From Nostoc sp. PCC 7524 (GTDB lineage Bacteria > Cyanobacteriota > Cyanobacteriia > Cyanobacteriales > Nostocaceae): a stretch of 64,000 nt of DNA. Position 1 is the first letter of the stretch, and every line of letters starts with the position of its first letter. Position numbers and translations under genes: made by a program. Under the pieces are notes generated by a model. The model did not search any database. It saw only the letters and a list, made by a program, of their open reading frames with translations, and had not been told where the DNA came from. Of the stretch, positions 53,740 through 61,997 are shown in pieces. The DNA lies in assembly GCF_000316645.1 (NCBI RefSeq), contig NC_019684.1, positions 744,001 through 808,000 of the forward strand, read 5' to 3'.

Positions 53740-55878
53740 TTACGCCACCTGAAAACTAAAATTGAGACTAGCCCAATGACTCACATCTAGGATGTAAGAA
53801 TCAGTTGCCGTACCATTCATCTCAGCTTTGATACTGCTAGCATTGTGCAAGTCTTGTAGCAAGGCTTGAGCAGTGACTAAAGGATTAACCAAAGCACTGA
53901 TAGGCTGTTGATCACCTGTGGGATACTTAGCTGTAGCTAAGGCTTTCAAAGTTTCGGGAAAAGGCGCAGTGCTAAAAATTAATTGGTGTTCACATTCGTA
54001 GGTAGTTCCGGAAATCATCCAGCCTAATGTAGTTGCAGTTTGTGGTAAAGTCACAGTCTCATTGGGAGCAATGACTACTGGTTTCAGTTGAGGTTTATTG
54101 TCTGGAGTATCAGATTCTGAGACTACCTGCCAAGGATAGAAAGCGATCGCACTCCGATGGTTATTGAGTCCCACAAGCATCAAATATAGTGTTTGCTGGC
54201 TTTTATTTTGTATCCGGTACTGCACTCGACTCCCAACGGGAATTGTAGGCATGGCGGTTGGTTGGTTGCGGGCAGTAGGATGATTCTGCTCATTGCTAAG
54301 ATTCCGCAGTGTTTCCCGTTGCAACACCACTCTGGGTGCAATCCCCACAATCTCCAATGTTACCTTCACAGGCAAGCGGGAAGAACCTTCATTTTCTGTG
54401 AGTCGCCATAACTTTGTCGCTAACAGAGTTGGTAATTTTGTGGCTAACCGCAGTGCAGCTACTTTCACGGCTTCGCCAAATTCCCCTGTAGTATTGGGAA
54501 TTAGCTCACCACCCAAAGAAAATAAACCATAGCGGCTCGGAGTTTGCAGGAGTTTACCAAAGATATAATCGGCTGGTTGTTCTCCTTCCACTACCTGAGA
54601 AACATGGGGAAGTGTAGCAAAGGCACTTGTAGCATCTACGCGCTCAATTCTTTCCAGTTTAGGATCTAAGGCTACGGTTAAGTTAATGTTACGAGGTAAG
54701 ACGCGTACTACTTCTTGTAGGAGTTGCCCAACTTTCAGAGGGGTAATATCTGCAACTTTAGCAAGTTGGGCTTTAGCTGTTAATCCATTGCGCGATCGCA
54801 CTACTAAATGTTCCCCTGATTCTAGAGCTAGCTGGGAATTGATGCCGTAGTATTCTAGTACCTGGGCAGGTAATCCCCCTAACCAGACTTGGGCGGTTTT
54901 ACCATCATCTTCGGTGGCGATGATTGCCCCCTCTGCCCCCATCGTTCTATCTGGGAGCAAATTGGCAATAGTAACTCCTCCCTGTTGATTTTTCTTTTTA
55001 CTGATTAATCCTGGCTGCTGTTTGCTCCCTAATTGGAACATCGCACTAGCTACGCGGGAGAAGCTAACTTGAATTGTGGTAGCTGGGGTAGATTCCCACA
55101 GTTGTTGAGTTAAAGCGTAGGTGAATAAACCAGCACTAAAACCAGATAGTAAGACTTCCCTTGCGGATTCCTTGAAATCTGAGGTAGCAGATAAAACTAC
55201 AACCGGACTCACATCAACATCTTGAGTCTTCAGAGCCGCTTGGGTTTGGAGTTTTTGGAGAAACTCTAGTTCAGCTGATGCTAACTGTACCTGTGCTAAC
55301 TCTTGACGGGCGCGAATTCTTAGCCCAGATGTTTGGGCTGTGTTCGGGGGATAGTAGCTAGTATCTAAGACTGCCGTGACACGTTCTGTGGGCAGCGATC
55401 GCAATAATAATAGTAAGGTTTCTTCTAGTAAATAATTCGCAACCTGAGAACCTTGTAAATCTTGATTCTCATTAGCTGGTACTAAAGCATTTTTTACCGT
55501 ATTTGAGTCTACTGGAATCCGCGTACCGTAGCCGCTAAAGTGGAATACCACCACATCCCCAGGCTGGGCTTGCTTAGTGAGATGATCTAAAAAAGCTGCC
55601 TCAATGAATTCCCTGCTAGCTTGTTCCTCAGTCAAGGTGAGAATATCTGAGGATTGGAAGCCAAACCGATGAATCAACAGTTCTTTTTGTAGTTCTACAT
55701 CGGTGAGACAACCATTAAGAGAGGGACTTTTTTGGTATTGATTGATGCCGATTAGTAATGCCAGTTTACGGGGAGTAGGTTGTGCTAAAGCTTGAGAACA
55801 GCGTAACCACTCAGTTTCAGTCACACCCAACACCGCGAGTATTGAGCCAATCCGTTGTAAAAAAGTCCGACGCTTCAT
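53740..55878 (-). CDS. Orthocaspase (C14) homolog with Tyr/Ser in place of His/Cys
   Basis: A 712-residue exported protein. The N-terminus is a Tat-like signal (MKRRTFLQRIGSILAVLG, cleavage near ALAQP, residue ~33), followed by a caspase-like p20 domain (RKLALLIGINQYQ from 38). The catalytic His position reads FHFSGYGTR (Tyr117 instead of SGHG) and the Cys position reads VLDTSYY (Ser174 instead of DxCHSG). This matches the inactive 'Y/S' orthocaspase variants described for cyanobacteria. The C-terminal ~350 residues are beta-rich and end with a DUF4384-like segment (RVQYRIQNKSQQTLYLMLVG). Presumably a binding or scaffold protein. Confidence 0.88.
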   Translation of the reverse strand: MKRRTFLQRIGSILAVLGVTETEWLRCSQALAQPTPRKLALLIGINQYQKSPSLNGCLTDVELQKELLIHRFGFQSSDILTLTEEQASREFIEAAFLDHLTKQAQPGDVVVFHFSGYGTRIPVDSNTVKNALVPANENQDLQGSQVANYLLEETLLLLLRSLPTERVTAVLDTSYYPPNTAQTSGLRIRARQELAQVQLASAELEFLQKLQTQAALKTQDVDVSPVVVLSATSDFKESAREVLLSGFSAGLFTYALTQQLWESTPATTIQVSFSRVASAMFQLGSKQQPGLISKKKNQQGGVTIANLLPDRTMGAEGAIIATEDDGKTAQVWLGGLPAQVLEYYGINSQLALESGEHLVVRSRNGLTAKAQLAKVADITPLKVGQLLQEVVRVLPRNINLTVALDPKLERIERVDATSAFATLPHVSQVVEGEQPADYIFGKLLQTPSRYGLFSLGGELIPNTTGEFGEAVKVAALRLATKLPTLLATKLWRLTENEGSSRLPVKVTLEIVGIAPRVVLQRETLRNLSNEQNHPTARNQPTAMPTIPVGSRVQYRIQNKSQQTLYLMLVGLNNHRSAIAFYPWQVVSESDTPDNKPQLKPVVIAPNETVTLPQTATTLGWMISGTTYECEHQLIFSTAPFPETLKALATAKYPTGDQQPISALVNPLVTAQALLQDLHNASSIKAEMNGTATDSYILDVSHWASLNFSFQVA

Positions 55879-56009
55879 AGTTAGCTATCAACCTTCAGCC
55901 CCTCAGCATCAAGCTTTTGGGGCTGAAGTGTAGAGTGTACAGTTAAAGTCTATACTGTTTGCTCACCAACAACTTAGCTTAACTCTTGAGAAACAGAGGT
56001 GACAGGTGA

Positions 56010-56182
56010 CAGGTGACAGAGGAAGGCAGGGGGAGCAGGGGAGGTTGAGGAGCAGGGGAGGCAAACTAGGGTGTTGACTTTGTACCTTTTCTGGGGTTAA
56101 AAATTCATGCCTAATCCTTTCCTTCTTTAAGTAATGAGTAATAAATAATGGATATTTACTCATTACTCATTACTCATTACTC
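56010..56182. repeat. GGCAGGGGGAGCAGGGG and TACTCAT repeats between the caspase homolog and sat
   Basis: GTGACAG triplet heptamers (about 55999-56020) lead into G-rich repeat DNA, and a TACTCAT array of about four copies lies at 56154-56182, ending just before the sat stop. Confidence 0.8.
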
Positions 56183-56191
56183 AATTTAATT

Positions 56192-57370
56192 TTAAGCCAA
56201 GACTTGGACTCGCATTGCCCTTGCCAATTCTGCCGCCACTTCTGGACGAGAAAATTCTGGTGGGGGTAACTCACCGCGACGCAGCATTTCTCTAACTTTA
56301 GTTCCTGACAGGTGAACTCGTTCCTCTGGTTTGCTGGGACTGGTTTTGGTTGTCGCCATTTGTTTGGTGCGGGTGCAGTAGAAGGCGTGTTCAAACTTCA
56401 TGGGTACAATTCCGATTTCACTCGGCTCAAATTCATCAAAGATGTATTGAGCATCATAAGTGCCGTAGTAGTCACCCACACCTGCATGATCTCGTCCCAC
56501 AATAAAGTGAGTACAGCCGTAGTTTTTGCGAACTAAAGCATGGAAAATCGCCTCACGGGGGCCAGCGTAACGCATGGCGGCGGGATTAATTGCTAAAATT
56601 ACTCGGTCTAAGGGGTAATAGTGTTCTAGCAAAATTTCATAGCAACGCATCCGCACATCCGCAGCGATATCATCTTCTTTGGTTGCCCCTACCAAGGGAT
56701 GTAAAAATAAACCGTCAACGGTTTCCAAAGCACACTTTTGAATATACTCGTGAGCGCGGTGAATGGGGTTACGGGTTTGGAAACCAACAATTGTTTTCCA
56801 ACCTTTTTCTCTAAACATCTGCCGTGAAGCAGCTGGATCGATTTGGTATTTGGGGAAATAAGGGTGATCATCCCGTTGCAGCAGCCAGATATCACCAGCC
56901 AGATTTACAGCACCTTGGTTATAAACTACTTGCACGCCAGGATGTTTAGCGTCATCAGTGCGGTAGACGTTGATTGCTTCGCGGGCTTTATCGTAATGAT
57001 ATTTTTGTGTGAGTTGCAAAACCCCGATATACTCACCTTGGGGATTATCTAGACGGATGTAACCACCTTCGTGTAAAGGTGCAGCTACTTCTTCTGTTAC
57101 AGAAAGTGTAATCGGAATTGACCACACCAAACCGTTAGCGAGGCGCATTTCTGTCACTACGCGATCGTAGTCTTCCTGGTTCATAAAACCAGTCAGGGGA
57201 CTAAAACCACCGATCGCAATCATTTCTAAATCAGAAACTGCTCGCTCGTCAAGTTGCACTCGTGGCAAAAAATCAGCCTTGGAAAGAAAATCTGCTTTTT
57301 GCTCTGGCGTAGCAATGCGGTTAATCAACTGTCCACCATGTGGTGCAATGGCATCTGGTTGCTGACTCAA
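56192..57370 (-). CDS. sat: ATP sulfurylase
   Basis: A 392-residue sulfate adenylyltransferase that makes adenosine phosphosulfate, the first step of sulfate assimilation. The active-site motif [15 protein letters not shown] (HxxH, about residues 198-212) and [13 protein letters not shown] are intact. The C-terminal [24 protein letters not shown] is typical of the dissimilatory/plant-type monofunctional enzyme. Single gene. Confidence 0.96.
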   Translation of the reverse strand: MSQQPDAIAPHGGQLINRIATPEQKADFLSKADFLPRVQLDERAVSDLEMIAIGGFSPLTGFMNQEDYDRVVTEMRLANGLVWSIPITLSVTEEVAAPLHEGGYIRLDNPQGEYIGVLQLTQKYHYDKAREAINVYRTDDAKHPGVQVVYNQGAVNLAGDIWLLQRDDHPYFPKYQIDPAASRQMFREKGWKTIVGFQTRNPIHRAHEYIQKCALETVDGLFLHPLVGATKEDDIAADVRMRCYEILLEHYYPLDRVILAINPAAMRYAGPREAIFHALVRKNYGCTHFIVGRDHAGVGDYYGTYDAQYIFDEFEPSEIGIVPMKFEHAFYCTRTKQMATTKTSPSKPEERVHLSGTKVREMLRRGELPPPEFSRPEVAAELARAMRVQVLA

Positions 57371-57649
57371 CTTACAATCCCCCCTTAGCGATAAGTATGT
57401 GTAATTGTTGCGAACTATGTACTAACTTATCAAAATGCAGGTACAGAGAGATAAATAGTTTGGGAATTGGGAAGACAAGGGTAAAATCAACTTCCCTGAT
57501 TAAGGTAAAAATTACCCTCATATTATAGAAGAGACGTTGCATGGAACGTCTCTACAAGGTTTTAAAAAATTCTTTTGTGGTTCATTTACCTGAAAATCGC
57601 TGTCAGCTAAGAAGGGGTAATTTTGGCGTACATCAAAATCTAGACACAG

Positions 57650-58705
57650 TTAACTAAACTGTTCAATAATCCCGCCACCTAGGACTTTTTCCCCGTCGTA
57701 CCATACCGCAGCTTGTCCCGGCGTAATACTGAACTGTGGTTCATCAAACACCAAACGGACACGGGAATTTTCTAAAGGAATCACCGTCACTGGTTCGGGT
57801 GTAGAACGATAGCGAATCTGCACCTCAGCACGAATGGGAGCAGCAGGTTCCGCCATAGATACCCAATTGACTCGCCCGACTGTACACTCTGCTTGAGTAG
57901 CTTTCGTGCGATCGCCTACAATCACTTTATTATTCACTGCATCTAAGGCAATCACATACAGTGGTTCCGGTGCAGCAATTCCCAATCCTTTCCGTTGCCC
58001 AATGGTGTAATGATGGACACCATCATGCTGCCCCAAGACTTTGCCTGTGGTATCCACAATATCACCTTGCTTGGGAGCTAGATACTTATCCAAAAATGAC
58101 CGCATAGAGCCGTTACTTTCCACTAAGCACAAATCTTGACTTTCTGGCTTATCGGCAGTTTTTAGCCCATGTTCAGCCGCAACGCGACGGGTTTCAGCTT
58201 TCTCCATTTCCCCTAGTGGAAATATTGATGCTGCCAGCAAATCTTGAGACAAATCATACAGGAAATAAGATTGGTCTTTGTTGCGGTCAACAGCCCTTAA
58301 TAATTGGTAACGTCCTGTGGCTGCGTCGTAGTTGATGCGGGCATAATGACCTGTGGCGATGCGATCAGAGGCCAACTGTTCACGGGCATACTGTACCATA
58401 GGGCCGAACTTGACGGTTTTATTACATTGAGAGCAAGGTAAGGGTGTAATACCGGCACTATAACCCGTGACTAAATAATCAACAATATGAGTTTGAAAGA
58501 CATCCCGCATATCTACAACTTGATGGGGAATGCCCAATTGTTCACAAATATAAGCCGCGTCGATCATCCCTTCAGAGCAACATTGCCCTTTGCCTTTCAT
58601 CAGCCAAAGGGTCAAACCGATCACTTCATAGCCCTGATGGTGTAAAATAGCGGCGGCGGTGGAACTGTCAACGCCACCAGAAAGACCAACGACGACTTTT
58701 TTCAT
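57650..58705 (-). CDS. mnmA: tRNA 2-thiouridylase
   Basis: A 351-residue ATP-dependent enzyme that thiolates U34 of Lys, Glu and Gln tRNAs. The PP-loop is GLSGGVDSS at residues ~7-15; the two catalytic Cys are in [14 protein letters not shown] (about 101) and [10 protein letters not shown] (about 197). Ends with the beta-barrel domain. Length is normal. Single gene. Confidence 0.96.
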   Translation of the reverse strand: MKKVVVGLSGGVDSSTAAAILHHQGYEVIGLTLWLMKGKGQCCSEGMIDAAYICEQLGIPHQVVDMRDVFQTHIVDYLVTGYSAGITPLPCSQCNKTVKFGPMVQYAREQLASDRIATGHYARINYDAATGRYQLLRAVDRNKDQSYFLYDLSQDLLAASIFPLGEMEKAETRRVAAEHGLKTADKPESQDLCLVESNGSMRSFLDKYLAPKQGDIVDTTGKVLGQHDGVHHYTIGQRKGLGIAAPEPLYVIALDAVNNKVIVGDRTKATQAECTVGRVNWVSMAEPAAPIRAEVQIRYRSTPEPVTVIPLENSRVRLVFDEPQFSITPGQAAVWYDGEKVLGGGIIEQFS

Positions 58706-59052
58706 ATCTCTAAACGGTGCTTGGCTAACCGCCTTGCAGAATGGAAAAATTTAAGTTTTCAATAATTAACTTGGGGTTTTAGGCAATCAACGCAAATCTC
58801 TAGTTAAAAGAATTGCGATCGCTACCTAAAAGCACAATACAAAAGATTTTTGACTGCTCAATTGTAGCATATATCCTTCAAAGCCTTGCTGATTAGGGAT
58901 TGGGGAAGAAGCAGGGGGGCTGGGGGGAAAAATCCAATGCCCAGTGCCTCATGCTCCAAACTGCAATTTTTGGAAATGTTTTCATTGCCACTTAGACGGA
59001 CTCAATTTAAGCTAGCACTAGGTAAGTTCTACTGAATTACTTAGTTACTAAT

Positions 59053-59802
59053 ATGTCCAGTCAGATCACAGCCAAATCTCTTATATTACCAATCATGCCT
59101 GTTTTTCTGGGCAGTTGGTTTGCTCTTATTGCCTCTACTCCCGCACAAGGGCAAGTTAATCACAATGACAGAATGCTACTAGCTCAAGCAGTATTTGAAA
59201 GTTTACCACCGCCGCCAGGATTCGTGCAGGATCAGCCTGTGGAATTTAATCAATTCGGTCAAAGTTCCGAATTCTATCAACCAACACAGTCTCAATACAA
59301 CCAAAACTTTCAACGTTACTCAGTGTACGTGGAAAATCGAACCTCTCAAACCCTACAACAAGTACGTCGAGTTGAACCTACAGCTTATCTTAGGCAATAC
59401 AACGGACGTTCTGTAGTGCAGGCAGGAGTGTTTAATAGTTTATCTAATGCTCAACAACGAGTCTTAGAATTACAGTCTATGGGTATTTATGGTGCTAGTA
59501 TTGCCGGATTTTCTAGTGGACAGCAAACACCTGATTATTCTAATTATCCTGCCAATAGCAATAATGTCAGTAACAGACCTAGGTATTATGTAACTATTCC
59601 GGCAAAATCCCAGGATTTACCCACAATTGCCGGCCAAGTTAGACAAATTACTGGTTTATACAGTTTGGTCAATCAAAGAACACAACCGCTAGGGCCACAC
59701 GTAGCCGTGGGGCCTTTTAACCAACGAGCTGAAGCCACAAGGGTAAACAAGTTTCTGCGCGATCGCGGATTCGGTAATGCTAGAGTTTTCTACGGTAAAT
59801 AA
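59053..59802 (+). CDS. Secreted SPOR-like repeat protein
   Basis: A 249-residue exported protein with a signal peptide ending near TPAQG (residue 34). After a Gln/Asn-rich linker come two SPOR-like segments: SVVQAGVFNSLSNAQQRVLELQ and, at the C-terminus, PHVAVGPFNQRAEATRVNKFL. SPOR domains bind peptidoglycan denuded of stem peptides, so a periplasmic cell-wall role is likely. Convergent with the pentapeptide-repeat gene. Confidence 0.75.
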   Translation: MSSQITAKSLILPIMPVFLGSWFALIASTPAQGQVNHNDRMLLAQAVFESLPPPPGFVQDQPVEFNQFGQSSEFYQPTQSQYNQNFQRYSVYVENRTSQTLQQVRRVEPTAYLRQYNGRSVVQAGVFNSLSNAQQRVLELQSMGIYGASIAGFSSGQQTPDYSNYPANSNNVSNRPRYYVTIPAKSQDLPTIAGQVRQITGLYSLVNQRTQPLGPHVAVGPFNQRAEATRVNKFLRDRGFGNARVFYGK

Positions 59803-59824
59803 AGTGAGCGGTGGTGTAATGACA

Positions 59825-60631
59825 TCATTCATGCCTGGAAGCATCGGGCATAATTGCATTGTGAAAATTTACACCACTGAGGTTAGCACCACTCAGATTA
59901 GCTCCTCTGAGGTTAGCACCGCTCAGATTAGCTCCTCTGAGGTTAGCATTTTTAAGATTTGTCCATCCCAAGTCAGCACCACTTAAGTCAGCTTCTGTTA
60001 AATCCACCCGCAATAAATATGCACCGCCCAAATGAGCCTGATTGAGACGCGCTTTATATAGATTGGCTTTGTAGAGATAAGCGCCCATTAAGTCTACTGC
60101 AAATAAGTTGGCTTCACTGATATCAGCCTCAATTAAGTTAGCTTCTATGAGGTTGGCAAAACCAAGATTAGCTCGATTTAATTGAACTGCACCTAAATCA
60201 GCTTCCCTGAAATTAGCACCGCTTAACTCAGTCCCAATCAAGTTAGCATTGGTGAGAGTTGCACCTCTGAGATTAGCCCCACTCAAATCAGAGCCGATGA
60301 GAGTAGCCTGGCTTAAATCAGCCTGAGTCAGTACAGCTTCGCGCAAATTAGCCACACTCAAATTAGCTGCTCTTAAGTTAGCTTCACTTAGTTTAGTTCG
60401 GTAAAGATTGGCACTACTGATGTTAGCATGACTGAGGTTAGCACGTACCAGTAAAGCATGACTTAAATCTACTTTGTTTAAATTTACACCTTGAAGGTTA
60501 GCGCCTCTAAGGTTGTTTTTTTGCAGGTTGGCGGCACTCAAGTCTGGTTCAATTTGGGGATATGTTTTTCTCCATTCAATCCACTGGACTGCACCCGCTT
60601 GTAATAAAGCCAGATGCTCTACATTTGCCAT
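59825..60631 (-). CDS. Pentapeptide-repeat protein
   Basis: A 268-residue protein made almost entirely of A(D/N)LxX pentapeptides from about residue 30 to 260 (for example ANLRGANLSGANL), which fold as a right-handed quadrilateral beta helix. The N-terminal ~25 residues (ALLQAGAVQWIEWRKTYPQ) are a short helical lead common to the cyanobacterial members. No signal peptide. Function of these proteins in cyanobacteria is mostly unknown. About 75 bases downstream of ccmP on the same strand. Confidence 0.92.
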   Translation of the reverse strand: MANVEHLALLQAGAVQWIEWRKTYPQIEPDLSAANLQKNNLRGANLQGVNLNKVDLSHALLVRANLSHANISSANLYRTKLSEANLRAANLSVANLREAVLTQADLSQATLIGSDLSGANLRGATLTNANLIGTELSGANFREADLGAVQLNRANLGFANLIEANLIEADISEANLFAVDLMGAYLYKANLYKARLNQAHLGGAYLLRVDLTEADLSGADLGWTNLKNANLRGANLSGANLRGANLSGANLSGVNFHNAIMPDASRHE

Positions 60632-60708
60632 TTACTCTCTACTCTCCTTGATTAGTGTTCAAATCAGTCTGTTTTTCTTCCCGTACCTCCCCTGCTCCCC
60701 CTGCTCTC

Positions 60709-61350
60709 CTACTCCTGACGGCCAATTGGGGAACTACTCCGTCCAGCTACATTTTCAATCGCGGCTTTTGCCCCGGCTGCACCTGCGAGAATATCCCGTT
60801 CTGCTCCACCCAAATACAATCGTCCAAAGCTTCCCACAGCCTGCACTTCCAAGATATTAATTGATGCGGCTTTTTCCGCTTCATTGGCAGCTAGAGCAGC
60901 GTAAGCAGCAGGTTCAACTTCTAAGACATATAACGTTTGCCCTGCCAGTAGTAGCTGTCCTCGGCGGGTGCGATTGATTAGTTGTGCTTGATAAGCATCT
61001 ATGTTGCGAATAATCTGGCTAGAAACAACACGGGGTTTGAGACATTCCTCTCTTTTAACTCCTAGTGTGGCTAAAATTGCTTGCCCTGCTGCCCGCGTTT
61101 CCCCTTGAGAGCCTGAATGCACTTCTAATAATCCATATAATCTTTCCACTACCTGCACCCCAGGACGAACGGAAGCAGCTTTGAGGGCTACATCTGTAAT
61201 TCGATTAATTTCGATACCAGGGGAGATTTCAATCCATAGTGATGTATCACCTGGTAAGGGTAGGAAGCCTGGGGCTACTGTTCCTATGTATGCTGCGTGT
61301 TGTGGTTGCAGGCTGTCGAGAAATACGAAACTGCGTAGTTCTATTCCCAA
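60709..61350 (-). CDS. ccmP: Carboxysome shell protein CcmP (tandem BMC domain)
   Basis: A 213-residue protein with two bacterial-microcompartment domains, the length of CcmP. The first domain includes [24 protein letters not shown], the second [33 protein letters not shown]. Such BMC-T proteins form stacked pseudohexamers with a large gated pore in beta-carboxysome shells and are thought to pass RuBP and 3-phosphoglycerate. It is not with the main ccm operon here; neighbours are a pentapeptide-repeat and an ASCH-domain gene. Confidence 0.85.
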   Translation of the reverse strand: MGIELRSFVFLDSLQPQHAAYIGTVAPGFLPLPGDTSLWIEISPGIEINRITDVALKAASVRPGVQVVERLYGLLEVHSGSQGETRAAGQAILATLGVKREECLKPRVVSSQIIRNIDAYQAQLINRTRRGQLLLAGQTLYVLEVEPAAYAALAANEAEKAASINILEVQAVGSFGRLYLGGAERDILAGAAGAKAAIENVAGRSSSPIGRQE

Positions 61351-61441
61351 GGCTATGCTCTCCAGTCATGAAGGTAAAGTTATATTTCGCAAATGTAACT
61401 TTAAACTACCACAAGCCCGGATATTGTCTGAGTTTTTTACC

Positions 61442-61909
61442 TCATTTGTACACTACCCGAAAACGCTCACAGACTAAGGGCATATCAGATGTTGGTTCTT
61501 TTCCAATCAGGGGTAATACACGGGAGAAATATTCCCAGTGTGCTGTTCTCCAAGCATCAAGGGAGCGATCGCCTTCACCTTCATCATAGGCAAACTGGGC
61601 ATCTACTTCTCTAAAAGCTCTAATTTTCACCTCTGTAGTTTCAATGATGCAGAGTGGTTTGTTTTTGCCATCAAGCACAATTGTTTTTAATCCCACCTCT
61701 GGAAGTGGGCTGCCCTCAGCCTCCCATTCCCATAGTGCTGAACAAGTAGCAGTTTTAACTCCTACTAACACCAATTTACCCAGTTCATCTGCTAGCTGGA
61801 GATTGTCTCCAAATGGTTCTGCATCATATTGCTCATCGCTAGATGAGTTACCACCTGCAACCATCGTTAAATAACTTTGCCAATAATCTTCTATTTGTGC
61901 CTGATTCAT
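61442..61909 (-). CDS. ASCH domain protein
   Basis: A 155-residue cytosolic protein with the ASCH fold (PUA-like barrel): FGDNLQLADELGKLVLVGVKTATCSALWEWE, then the hallmark ETTEVKIRAFREVDAQFAYDEGEGDRSLDAWRTAH-type block and a final CERFRVVYK. ASCH proteins bind RNA or hydrolyse N-acylated nucleosides; the exact role here is unknown. Lies upstream of ccmP on the same strand. Confidence 0.88.
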   Translation of the reverse strand: MNQAQIEDYWQSYLTMVAGGNSSSDEQYDAEPFGDNLQLADELGKLVLVGVKTATCSALWEWEAEGSPLPEVGLKTIVLDGKNKPLCIIETTEVKIRAFREVDAQFAYDEGEGDRSLDAWRTAHWEYFSRVLPLIGKEPTSDMPLVCERFRVVYK

Positions 61910-61997
61910 AAATTTTTATATCTAATGCTACAGCGATCGCATCATACATAAAATTTGGAATAGGCTGGGAGTAGGGAAGACAAGGTAGAATCATTTC

